From NCBI GenBank assembly GCA_964629575.1, contig CAZVUM010000002.1, forward strand, positions 1 to 64,000: DNA of 64,000 nt, written 5' to 3'. Made by a program: the position numbers and the translations under genes. Positions 25,154 through 33,215 of this stretch are shown piece after piece; the first letter of the stretch is position 1, and every line of letters begins with the position of its first letter. The notes beneath the pieces were generated by a model. That model ran no database searches. It saw only the letters and a program-made list of their open reading frames with translations, and was not told the DNA's origin. The stretch comes from JAYPWI01 sp964629575 (GTDB lineage Bacteria > Actinomycetota > Acidimicrobiia > Acidimicrobiales > Poriferisodalaceae).

Positions 25154-26790
25154 GTGGCCGCTCGATCCCGGCTCACTGCCCGACCCGCGAGTGCGTACAT
25201 CACGAAGAACAGGGTGCCCGATCCGGTGAAGATCAGGGGCCAATCCACCAATCCGTGGACCGCCATCGTCATCGCGCCTCCGACAACGGCCGCGTCGACG
25301 GGCTCGAGATCGCCGCGCCGAGTCCGGACGCGCCAGGCAACGACCCCGACGAGTGCCACGATCGCCGCCGCCGCCGGGAGCCCACTGGAGGCCGCCGGTT
25401 CGAGGTAGAGGCTGTGGGCATGGCTACTGCGCCGGAACTGTTCCAAGCCCAGTTCGGTGCCGTAGAGGAGCCGATAGTTGCCCGTACCGACGCCGACGAC
25501 GGGATTGTCGATGGCCAATGAGATGGCTGCTTCCCAGAGGTCCCGCCGCGCCATTTCGGGTATCGGGCGTCGGACCGGTTGTCCCGAGGCGTCGCCGGTG
25601 GCGCCGGGCAGATCGACGGACAGAACCGCCGCGCCGCCGGTCACCTCGTCGAAGAAGGCCACCCGGTCGCGCACGACGTCGACCACCACCTCGTAGGTCC
25701 CGGGCGCCACGACGTGGAGGGCGCCAGAGCTGACCTCCACGGTTGTCGACTCGCCAGGGGCGAGCGGACCCATCAAGGCAAACCGTTCGTCCAGGTACTG
25801 GATCGCACCGCCCTCCGAGCGCCACCGGAGGCTGACCTCGACGGCCTCGGCGCCCTCGGCCGCCCAACCAACATCGCTCCGGTTCACGACGGTGACCTTC
25901 AGCGGCTGGGGCCCGGCCACGGGTCCGTCGACGACGATGTCGACTCCGTACCACGCCTGATTTCCCGGCGACCCGAGACGCGAGGACCACGCAGGCGACA
26001 GCCAAGCGGTGGCAGCCGCGACGATCACGAGCAGGCCCATGAGGCCCACGAAGGGGCGGCGGGCGCTCGAGCAGTAAGCGGCTACGGCGGCCCCGACCAG
26101 AAGCGCGACCGGAGCCATCCGCGAGTAGGTCAGGACCGTGGCCAGCACGAGAGGTGCTGCGGCGAGCCACCAGGCGTGGCGCCGCACCGCCAGCCCGCAT
26201 CCCACGACCGACAGCGGGGCAAAGACCATCGCGGCCACGTTCGCGTGGTTGAAGGGACGGGTCAGCCGTTGGTGCGGGCCGAGCTCGGTCGGCGAGCCCC
26301 GCAGTGATTCCGTCCGCCACCACTCACCACCGCTCCACACCGCGAGGATGCCGACCACCGCAGCCACGACCCCGACTCCGACCAACAGGCGGGCGATCGT
26401 TTCCCGATCGGGACGACGTGGAGTCAGCCACCAGACCGCAACCCCGACCGTCGCAAACAGCGCGACCCGAAACGTGGTCGCGGCCACGTTCGCGGGGAAC
26501 CTGTCCGCAACGATCCACGAAACGACGCTCCAGAGTGCAAAGGCAGCACACAGTGCCGGCACCGCGAGGTCACGCTCGCGACGGCGCCTCATCGCCGCGT
26601 CGGCCAGAGCGAGGCCCACCACCGCCAGGCCGAGCGCCTGGCCGGAGCGAATCGAGACAGCGCCCCACTTCCACCAGACGGCGTCGTGTTCGAAACCCAC
26701 GACAGCGACCAGCAGCCCCGAGACCGCCACGATCGGCCGGACCGCAGAGCCGGCTGACGCCGTATCGGATCCCGCCACGCCTCGGTTCAT
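25150..26790 (-). CDS. O-antigen ligase/polymerase-like membrane protein with inserted beta domain
   Basis: The 546-residue protein has about 10-12 hydrophobic helices and the Wzy_C/WaaL-type region with NHANVAAMVFAPLSV, GVGTGNYRLLYG and SSHAHSLYLEPAASSG, the last being the usual ligase loop motif. Residues roughly 280-415 form a soluble insertion with an Ig-like pattern (VTVVNRSDVGW ... LRWR ... GPLAPGESTTVEV ... PGTYEVVVDVV), similar to beta-sandwich domains attached to some actinobacterial exopolysaccharide proteins. It probably joins or polymerises a glycan outside the membrane. It is the first gene of the overlapping block, 55 nt after gatB. Confidence 0.87.
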   Translation of the reverse strand: MNRGVAGSDTASAGSAVRPIVAVSGLLVAVVGFEHDAVWWKWGAVSIRSGQALGLAVVGLALADAAMRRRRERDLAVPALCAAFALWSVVSWIVADRFPANVAATTFRVALFATVGVAVWWLTPRRPDRETIARLLVGVGVVAAVVGILAVWSGGEWWRTESLRGSPTELGPHQRLTRPFNHANVAAMVFAPLSVVGCGLAVRRHAWWLAAAPLVLATVLTYSRMAPVALLVGAAVAAYCSSARRPFVGLMGLLVIVAAATAWLSPAWSSRLGSPGNQAWYGVDIVVDGPVAGPQPLKVTVVNRSDVGWAAEGAEAVEVSLRWRSEGGAIQYLDERFALMGPLAPGESTTVEVSSGALHVVAPGTYEVVVDVVRDRVAFFDEVTGGAAVLSVDLPGATGDASGQPVRRPIPEMARRDLWEAAISLAIDNPVVGVGTGNYRLLYGTELGLEQFRRSSHAHSLYLEPAASSGLPAAAAIVALVGVVAWRVRTRRGDLEPVDAAVVGGAMTMAVHGLVDWPLIFTGSGTLFFVMYALAGRAVSRDRAAT

Positions 26791-26845
26791 CCCCGTGGTC
26801 TACGGCATGTTCCGGCAGAGGGTTCAGAAGCAACTGCCGGGCGGT

Positions 26846-28252
26846 TCACCTGCGCCGTGCCTGCAGCAGTTGGTTGAGCGCCTTGCCGTCGGCCTGACCC
26901 TTGGTCGCCTTCATCACGGCACCGACGAAGACGCCCTGGACCTTGCTCTCGCCATCGCAGTACTTCTGCCACGCCTCTGGGTTCTCCGCGATCGCGGCGT
27001 CGAGCAGTTGCTCGAGCTCCGAGCTGTCCATCGCCTCGAAGCCGAGCTTCTGCGCGATCGACTCCGGGTCTTCGCCGGTCTCGACCATGTCGGCGAGCAC
27101 TTGTTTGGCCTGCGTCGCCGTGAGCTGACCGCCGGTTTCGAGCCCGATCAGGTTGGCGAAGTGGGTGGGGTCGAGATCGGCCGCGCCCTCGATGGCCAGG
27201 TTCTGCACCGCGTGCGTGATGGCCCGACTACCGTCGGCTCCCGACTCGACAGCGGTGAGCACCAGCCGCGCCAAACCACGTTCGACGACCGTGGACGCAT
27301 CGTCGACGGAGGCCGGCGTCTCGTCCAGGAGTCGGGTCCTCAACGCCGCGGGCAACTCGGGCAGCGCAGCCCGCACCCGTTCTATCCACTCCGGGTCAGG
27401 GTCGAGGCGCACCAGGTCGGGCTCAGGGAAGTAGCGATAGTCGTTGGCCTCTTCCTTGGAGCGCAGGGTGTGGGTGCGGCCCTCTTCGGACCAGTGGCGG
27501 GTCTCCTGATCGGGTTCGTCCCCGGCCTCGTAGAGGGCGATGTGCCGCTGCGCCTCGTAGGTGATCGCACGGACCAGGGAGCGCAGCGAGTTGAGGTTCT
27601 TGATCTCGCACCGGGTTCGGAGTTCGTCTGACCCGACGGGCCGCACGCTCACGTTGGCGTCGACGCGCATCGACCCCTCCTCGAGACGAGCCTCGCTGGC
27701 CGAGGTGGCAACCAGGATCCCGCGGAGCTCCTCGACGTAGAGGCGCGCTTGATCTGCGCTGCGAATGTCCGGCCGCGACACGATCTCGAGAAGCGGTACG
27801 CCCGCGCGGTTGTAGTCCACGAGTGCCTGCTCTGCGCCGTGGATGCGGCCGTCACCGCCGCCGAGGTGGGTTGTCTTGCCTGCGTCTTCTTCGAGATGCG
27901 CTCGCTCGATTCCCACCCGGCTGCCATCGGGAAGGTCCAGATGACCCTCGGCGCAGATCGGTTCGTCGTACTGACTGACCTGATAGTCCTTCGGCATATC
28001 GGGGTAGAAGTAGTTCTTGCGGTGAAACACCGACGGCCGGATGTCGCAGGTGAGGGCGAGGCCGATGCGCATCGCCAGCTCCACGGCTTGCCGGTTGAGC
28101 ACCGGCAGCGAGCCGGGGAGGCCCAGGCACACGGGTGTGACGTTGGTGTTCGGGGCGTCACCGAAACGGTTCGGTGCCGCAGAGAACAGCTTGGTCTCGG
28201 TCGCGAGTTCGACGTGCACCTCGAGCCCGACGACAGTCTCCCACTCAGTCAT
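26846..28252 (-). CDS. gatB: Asp-tRNA(Asn)/Glu-tRNA(Gln) amidotransferase subunit B
   Basis: The 468-residue subunit binds mischarged tRNA and activates Glu/Asp by phosphorylation. It contains VVGLEVHVELAT, YFYPDMPKDYQVSQYDEPI, EEDAGKT, DYNRAGVPLLEIV and EEGSMRVDANVSVRP, all standard. The C-terminal YqeY-like tail domain ends the protein. It overlaps gatA by 4 nt (ATGA). Confidence 0.98.
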   Translation of the reverse strand: MTEWETVVGLEVHVELATETKLFSAAPNRFGDAPNTNVTPVCLGLPGSLPVLNRQAVELAMRIGLALTCDIRPSVFHRKNYFYPDMPKDYQVSQYDEPICAEGHLDLPDGSRVGIERAHLEEDAGKTTHLGGGDGRIHGAEQALVDYNRAGVPLLEIVSRPDIRSADQARLYVEELRGILVATSASEARLEEGSMRVDANVSVRPVGSDELRTRCEIKNLNSLRSLVRAITYEAQRHIALYEAGDEPDQETRHWSEEGRTHTLRSKEEANDYRYFPEPDLVRLDPDPEWIERVRAALPELPAALRTRLLDETPASVDDASTVVERGLARLVLTAVESGADGSRAITHAVQNLAIEGAADLDPTHFANLIGLETGGQLTATQAKQVLADMVETGEDPESIAQKLGFEAMDSSELEQLLDAAIAENPEAWQKYCDGESKVQGVFVGAVMKATKGQADGKALNQLLQARRR

Positions 28253-29676
28253 TGCGTCACCTCCGGTGCCATCTGCTCGAGTGCAGCTGCGGCCCTGAAC
28301 ATCGTCGGTTCGGCCAGGGCCGGGGCGAGCACCTGAATCCCGACCGGGAGACCGTGGTCGCCCGTCCCGAAAGGAACAGAGATCGCCGGATCTCCCGAGA
28401 GATTGCTCGGGATGGTGCAGATGTCGCAGCGGTACATCATCATCGGATCGGACCGCTCTCCGAACCTGAACGCAACGGACGGCGACGTCGGAGACAGCAA
28501 CAGATCGTGGTCCGCGTACGCCGCATCGAAGTCGCGTCGCGTGAGGCTGCGGACGCGCTGCGCCTTGCCGTAGTACGCGTCGTAGTAGCCGGCGCTGAGC
28601 GCGAACGTTCCGAGCATGACGCGCGCCGTGACCTCATCGCCGAAGCCGCGCCGACGGGTCGCGGAGTTCATCTCCTCGACGTTGGTCCCCTCGGCCCGCA
28701 GGCCGTACCGCACGCCGTCGTATCGCGCGAGGTTGCTCGACGCCTCGGCGGGAGCGATGAGGTAGTACGCGGTGAGCCCGTACTCAACGGCGGGGACCGA
28801 CACCTCATCGACGATGGCACCGGCCTCGCGGAGCGCATCCGCGGCGACGTGTAGCTGGGCCACCACGTCCTCGTCGATGCCTTCGAGCATCTCGGTGATC
28901 ACACCGATCCGCAGCCCCTCGACTCCGTCATCGAGACCGCCCTGGAGATCGGGCGCAGGCAGCGGGATCGAGGTGCTGTCCGCCGGATCGTGTCCACCGA
29001 TCACCTCGAGCGCCAACGCGGCGTCCGCGACGTCGGTGGTGAACGGTCCGATCTGGTCGAACGAGGAGGCGAACGCGACGAGGCCGTACCGGCTCACCAT
29101 CCCGTACGTCGGCTTCACGCCAACCACGCCGCACAGCGAGGCCGGCTGGCGGATCGAACCACCGGTGTCCGAGCCGAACGACAGTGGCGCGAACCCGGCG
29201 GCAACGGCGGCCGCAGACCCCCCGCTCGATCCGCCGGGAACCCGGTCGAGATCGTGGGGGTTGCGGGTCGGACCGAACGCCGAGTTCTCGGTCGAAGACC
29301 CCATCGCGAACTCGTCCAGGTTGGTCTTGCCGACCATCACCGCTCCCGCAGCGGTCATTCGCCCGACCACCGTGGCGTCGTAGGGCGGAACCCATCCTTC
29401 GAGGATTTTCGACGAACAGGTCGTCTCGACCCCAGCGGTGCAGAAGTTGTCCTTGTAGGCCACCGGAACGCCGGCCATCGGGCCGGGATCGTCTCCCGCC
29501 GCGACCGCCGCATCGACCGCGGCTGCCGCCTCGCGCGCCTGGTCGCGGGTGACCAGATTGAAGGCGTGAATCTCTCCGTCGCGGGCGTCGATCGTTGCGA
29601 GATGTTCCTCGAGAACAGCGGTCGCCGAACGGCGACCGGACCGCACGTCTGCGGCGATCTTGCGGACCGTACTCAC
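28249..29676 (-). CDS. gatA: Asp-tRNA(Asn)/Glu-tRNA(Gln) amidotransferase subunit A
   Basis: The 475-residue amidase-signature enzyme releases ammonia from glutamine. The Ser-cisSer-Lys triad is visible: Lys in VAYKDNF and serines in VPGGSSGGSAAAVAAG with DTGGSIRQPAS. It overlaps both gatC and gatB by 4 nt, so the heterotrimer is made from one coupled message. Confidence 0.98.
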   Translation of the reverse strand: MSTVRKIAADVRSGRRSATAVLEEHLATIDARDGEIHAFNLVTRDQAREAAAAVDAAVAAGDDPGPMAGVPVAYKDNFCTAGVETTCSSKILEGWVPPYDATVVGRMTAAGAVMVGKTNLDEFAMGSSTENSAFGPTRNPHDLDRVPGGSSGGSAAAVAAGFAPLSFGSDTGGSIRQPASLCGVVGVKPTYGMVSRYGLVAFASSFDQIGPFTTDVADAALALEVIGGHDPADSTSIPLPAPDLQGGLDDGVEGLRIGVITEMLEGIDEDVVAQLHVAADALREAGAIVDEVSVPAVEYGLTAYYLIAPAEASSNLARYDGVRYGLRAEGTNVEEMNSATRRRGFGDEVTARVMLGTFALSAGYYDAYYGKAQRVRSLTRRDFDAAYADHDLLLSPTSPSVAFRFGERSDPMMMYRCDICTIPSNLSGDPAISVPFGTGDHGLPVGIQVLAPALAEPTMFRAAAALEQMAPEVTQ

Positions 29677-29975
29677 GGCGCCTCGCCGAGGATCGGGGGC
29701 ACGCGGAACTGACCGTCGTCGGCGTCTGGCGCCTGTTCGAGCACCTCGGACCGGTCGAGCGTGTCGCCGACGACGTCGTCGCGCAGCACGTTGGCCAGCG
29801 GGTACGGGTGGGTCATCGGCTCGACATCGGACAGATCGAGGGATTCGAGCTGGCGAGCATGATCGAGGATCTTGCCCAGATGGTCGGTGAAGTGGGCCAC
29901 CTCATCGGGATCGAGGTCGATGCGGGCGAGTCGAGCGACGTGAGCGACATCGTCTCGCGACAGTGCTTGGCTCAA
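29673..29975 (-). CDS. gatC: Asp-tRNA(Asn)/Glu-tRNA(Gln) amidotransferase subunit C
   Basis: The 100-residue GatC holds A and B together. The family pattern DDVAHVARLARIDLDPDEVAHFTDHLGKILD is clear, and the C-terminal GQFRVPPIL is typical. The start is TTG at 29975, supported by GGAGG 5 nt upstream; no ATG fits. It lies 33 nt after the ferredoxin gene. Confidence 0.96.
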   Translation of the reverse strand: MSQALSRDDVAHVARLARIDLDPDEVAHFTDHLGKILDHARQLESLDLSDVEPMTHPYPLANVLRDDVVGDTLDRSEVLEQAPDADDGQFRVPPILGEAP

Positions 29976-30008
29976 GGAAACCTCCGGCTGCGGCGTACTG
30001 GGTTCGAG

Positions 30009-30335
30009 TCAGGTGATGTACGGGTCGTTGGGGCTGAGAGGCTCGTCCCACCAATCGTCGGGAGCCGGTTCCCAGCCGTCGTTGGGAAGAGGGTAGATGC
30101 AGTCGACCGGGCAGGGATCGAGACATTTGTCGCACCCCGAACACAGCTCGGGGATGATGATCACGTCGATGCCGTGGTTGAAGATCGCTCCGAAGTTGGG
30201 CGGGCACGCGCGCAGGCAGGCATCGCAGTTGATGCACTCGGCCATGTCGATGTAGAGGGGCGCGTTGGGCCACTTGGCGTTGCGCTGCCGTGTCTCGATG
30301 CGCCCGAGGCGCGCTGGGCGGTTGCCGCTGGCCAC
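30009..30335 (-). CDS. 2x4Fe-4S ferredoxin
   Basis: The 108-residue protein carries two 4Fe-4S motifs, CINCDACLRACPPN and CSGCDKCLDPCPVDCI, in the order of bacterial-type ferredoxins, with a ~30-residue N-terminal extension and an acidic Trp-rich tail. It is an electron carrier with unknown partner. It could in principle supply the radical SAM protein encoded farther along the same strand. The start is GTG, 8 nt after a TAGGAT -10 box. Confidence 0.93.
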   Translation of the reverse strand: MASGNRPARLGRIETRQRNAKWPNAPLYIDMAECINCDACLRACPPNFGAIFNHGIDVIIIPELCSGCDKCLDPCPVDCIYPLPNDGWEPAPDDWWDEPLSPNDPYIT

Positions 30336-30343
30336 AGGCGTGG

Positions 30344-30349
30344 ATCCTA
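30344..30349 (-). promoter_or_regulatory. -10 box TAGGAT for the ferredoxin gene
   Basis: On the minus strand TAGGAT is followed by 8 nt and then the GTG at 30335. This suggests a leaderless transcript that may run on through gatCAB and the glycan block. Confidence 0.55.
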
Positions 30350-30387
30350 CGGGCTTGCCCGGCGGTCACCCCAGCCCGCGGCACCAG

Positions 30388-30393
30388 TAGCCT
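30388..30393 (+). promoter_or_regulatory. -10 box TAGCCT for the SCP2-like gene
   Basis: TAGCCT, 7 nt, then GTG at 30401, in a 65-nt divergent gap shared with the ferredoxin promoter. Confidence 0.55.
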
Positions 30394-30400
30394 GCGACCC

Positions 30401-30808
30401 GTGCACCCGTTTCTCTCCGACAGTTGGATCGACGCGGCACTCGCTTTGGGAGAGGAATACCGGGGTCGGATCCCACCTTCGGACGTCACCATCAAGATGA
30501 ATCAGGTGATCACCGAGACCCCGTTCGGCGACGACCCTCTCGAACTCCACCTCGACACGAGCGAGGGCATCCCGCGGATCGATCGCGGTCACCTCGACGA
30601 CGCCGACGTGACGATCACCACCGACTACGAGACCGCCCAGGACCTCTTCGTCGAGGGGGATCCCGGAGCTGCGATGACGGCGTTCATGACCGGCAAGATC
30701 ATGGTCGAGGGCGACGTGGCGAAGCTCCTCGCGATGCAGGCGGCCGCGGCGAGCCGCACCGAGCTGCAAGCGGAGGTCGCGGCTCGGCTTCAGGCGTTGA
30801 CGAGCTAG
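30401..30808 (+). CDS. SCP2 sterol-carrier-like protein
   Basis: The 135-residue single-domain protein has the SCP2 pattern DADVTITTDYETAQDLFVEGDPGAAMTAFMTGKIMVEGDVAKLLAMQ, the usual 'mutant allele of substrate binding ... G.i.v.Gd..kl' region. Such proteins bind fatty acyl or isoprenoid lipids non-specifically and are common in actinobacteria. GTG start supported by a -10 box at 30388. Its stop codon overlaps that of the convergent kinase gene inside the palindrome AGCTAGCT. Confidence 0.88.
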   Translation: MHPFLSDSWIDAALALGEEYRGRIPPSDVTIKMNQVITETPFGDDPLELHLDTSEGIPRIDRGHLDDADVTITTDYETAQDLFVEGDPGAAMTAFMTGKIMVEGDVAKLLAMQAAAASRTELQAEVAARLQALTS

Positions 30809-32694
30809 CTCGACGGAGCCCAGAGGAGCACTTCGGTGCCCGGAGGCAGCAGGGTGCCGGGAGCGGGGTCGGTGGCTTCCACGACGTCGCCGCCGCCCGA
30901 CACCCCGGATCGAGCCAACCCGACGGCCTCCAGCCGGTCCGTCGCCTCGGAGATCGTCATGCCGATCACGTTGGGGACCTCTCGGCGGTCGGGACCCTTG
31001 GACACGACCACGACGACTTCGGTGTCGCGCTCCACCTGGAGACCCGGCGTGATGTCCTGACGGATCACGACGCCGTCGGCGACCGTCTCGCTGAACTCGC
31101 GCTCCGGGGCCTCCACGAGGCGGAGCTGAACGGCCGCGAGCATGTCGAGAGCCTGCTCCACCCCGAGGTCCACCACCCGAGGCACCGTCCGGGGCACCGG
31201 ACCGCTCGAGAGGACGAGGTTCACCCGCGTTCCCGGCTCCCTGAGCACCCCGCCGTGAACCACCTCGCCGTCGATCACCAGCTCCATCACGACGTCCGCG
31301 GCGATGAGTTCGTCGAAGCGGGGCGTCGAGGTCTCGACCTCGAAACCGCGAGCCTCGAGCCTGGTCACCGCGTCGTCGCTGCGGAGACCCACCACCGTCG
31401 GAGTCATGCGAAGCAGCGGCCCGCTGACCACCTCGACTGACAGCAGCTCACCCTCGGCGAGGTCCTGGCCGGATCCGGGGTGCTGGGTGAGAACCGTGCC
31501 AGTCTCGGCCGTGTCGCTGCGAAGTTGGTCCTCGTCGAGAACCCAGTCGTTGGCCTCGGCCACCAGCCGCACGTCCTCCACCGGACGCCCGCTGTAGTCC
31601 TCGACCAGGTGGGTCGGCGTACGTGGCGGATCGACATCGCTGACGACCCAGCCTGCGATGGCGGTGCCAACACCCAGCAGGAGAGCGACGAGCGCAGCGA
31701 GCCCGCGCGTGGGCTTCCACCGCGGACGGGGTGCGGTTTCGACGTCGACGTCGAGCGAGGCATCGACCTCGGGCGGCAGCGCCAGGGGAGTCGCCGGGAC
31801 CATGGTGGGCTCTCCGCCTCCGTAGGGCGGCGCTCCATCGGGGAGCGCTCCCACCAGTGGCAGCCTGGCCGGGGCGGTGAAGTGGCGTGTGCTCTCCACG
31901 AGCCCATTGCGGAAGTCGATGGCGAACGGTCGCTCCTCAGGGTCGGCTCGACCCGCTCGGGACATGACGGGCGCCGCGGCGTCCATTTCGACAGGGATGT
32001 CGACGCTGGTCGTCTGCCTCCTCGCCACGACTTCTGCTGCGGTTCCACTCCCGAGCGGGACGTGACCGGTGACCGACTCGATCATCGTCAGCACGAGGGC
32101 GTACACGTCGGTACGTCCGTCCAGCGGGCGATCGCCCGCCCTCTCCGGCGCGAGATAGCGGGCCGTGCCCGCTGCGTCGTGCTCGGTGACCCCCGCGTCC
32201 TCGATTGCCTGTACCAGACCGAAGTCTGCGATCCGGAGGCGCCCCGTGTGATCGAACAGCAGGTTGGCGGGCTTGATGTCGCGATGGACCATCCCGCGGG
32301 CGTGAGCGGCGGCCAGACCCGAGGCCGCTTCGAGTCCCACCTTGATGGACTGCGCCGGGGTGAGCCGCCGCCCGCCGTCGAGCATCGCCTGCAAGCTGCC
32401 GCCCGCCAGATACTCCGAGACGAGGAACGGCCCGCTTTCGTCGTGACCCCAGTCGTGGACCGTGAGCACGTGCGGGTGGCTGAGCGCTGCAACCGCCTGA
32501 GCCTCGGCTTCGAAGCGGCGGAGAAACGTGGAGTCCCCCGTCAGCGCCGGGTGCAGCAGCTTGACCGCGACCTGCCTGCGCAAGCGGACGTCATCTGCCA
32601 GATAGACATGGCCCATGCCACCGCGACCGATCGCAGCGACGAGCCGGTAGCGCGCGCCGAGGACCCGTCCGATCCATTGATCGCGCTCGGTCAT
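30805..32694 (-). CDS. Membrane Ser/Thr protein kinase with PASTA repeats (PknB-like)
   Basis: The 629-residue protein has a kinase domain at about 13-270 with glycine loop IGRGGMGHVYLA, Lys in AVKLL, catalytic HRDIKPANLLFD and DFG, and activation segment GTARYLAPE. A Pro-rich linker, one membrane helix near 329-350 and four PASTA-like extracellular repeats follow. Relatives sense muropeptides or lipid II and control cell-wall growth and division. ATG 32694 is chosen because WIGRVLGARYRL directly precedes the domain and GGGGTGG lies upstream; starts at 32751 and 32763 are possible. It is divergent from a small membrane protein gene. Confidence 0.94.
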   Translation of the reverse strand: MTERDQWIGRVLGARYRLVAAIGRGGMGHVYLADDVRLRRQVAVKLLHPALTGDSTFLRRFEAEAQAVAALSHPHVLTVHDWGHDESGPFLVSEYLAGGSLQAMLDGGRRLTPAQSIKVGLEAASGLAAAHARGMVHRDIKPANLLFDHTGRLRIADFGLVQAIEDAGVTEHDAAGTARYLAPERAGDRPLDGRTDVYALVLTMIESVTGHVPLGSGTAAEVVARRQTTSVDIPVEMDAAAPVMSRAGRADPEERPFAIDFRNGLVESTRHFTAPARLPLVGALPDGAPPYGGGEPTMVPATPLALPPEVDASLDVDVETAPRPRWKPTRGLAALVALLLGVGTAIAGWVVSDVDPPRTPTHLVEDYSGRPVEDVRLVAEANDWVLDEDQLRSDTAETGTVLTQHPGSGQDLAEGELLSVEVVSGPLLRMTPTVVGLRSDDAVTRLEARGFEVETSTPRFDELIAADVVMELVIDGEVVHGGVLREPGTRVNLVLSSGPVPRTVPRVVDLGVEQALDMLAAVQLRLVEAPEREFSETVADGVVIRQDITPGLQVERDTEVVVVVSKGPDRREVPNVIGMTISEATDRLEAVGLARSGVSGGGDVVEATDPAPGTLLPPGTEVLLWAPSS

Positions 32695-32761
32695 CGCCAC
32701 CCCGACGAGAGTACCGGCGTCCGATGGGAGTCTGGGCTCCGGGTCGGTCATGATGAAACCC

Positions 32762-33199
32762 ATGGAGCCCGAGCAGCGACCTCACTGGACCCTTCGCCGG
32801 GGGGTGGGCATCGGCGTGACGCTCGGCATCGTTGCCCTGGCCGGGCTCGTGATCTATCTGGCGACGCTCACCACCACCGACTCGCAAGCACCGCTGTACC
32901 CGCGCGGGCTGCGGTCCGTGCTGCCCTCCGAGGGAGCGACGGCGCCCCGTCAGGGTTCGATCGGCGTGACCATGGGTCCCGGATGGCAACCGACCATCAC
33001 CATCAACGGCACCGCCATTCCCGAGTCCGAGCTCGACGCCGGCACGCGCCAGCTCGGCGAGTACTTCTTCGCACCCGGCGAGGGCCAGGTGATCGACGAC
33101 ATCCGGCCAGGGCAGAACTGTGCGCGCGTTCGGGCGACGAACATCGTCGACGACGAGCTCGACGACATCGATCTGCGGTGGTGCTGGACGGCGTTCTAA
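32762..33199 (+). CDS. Small single-pass membrane protein, function unknown
   Basis: The 145-residue protein has one hydrophobic helix around residues 15-36 after an Arg-containing N-terminus, then an extracytoplasmic part of about 105 residues. That part contains VTMGPGWQPTITINGTAIPESEL, possibly a beta-sandwich, and two cysteines (NCARVRATNIV, RWCW) that could form a disulfide. I do not recognise the family. Starts at 32750 or 32762 are both possible. It is divergent from the PASTA kinase, which hints at a shared envelope role but proves nothing. Confidence 0.7.
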   Translation: MEPEQRPHWTLRRGVGIGVTLGIVALAGLVIYLATLTTTDSQAPLYPRGLRSVLPSEGATAPRQGSIGVTMGPGWQPTITINGTAIPESELDAGTRQLGEYFFAPGEGQVIDDIRPGQNCARVRATNIVDDELDDIDLRWCWTAF

Positions 33200-33215
33200 C
33201 CAGCACTTCCGGGGC

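Noticed and set aside
18203..26790. Hopanoid biosynthesis cluster
   Set aside because: HpnG-like and radical SAM families appear, but there is no squalene-hopene cyclase, squalene synthase or other hpn gene, while glycosyltransferases and a ligase dominate.
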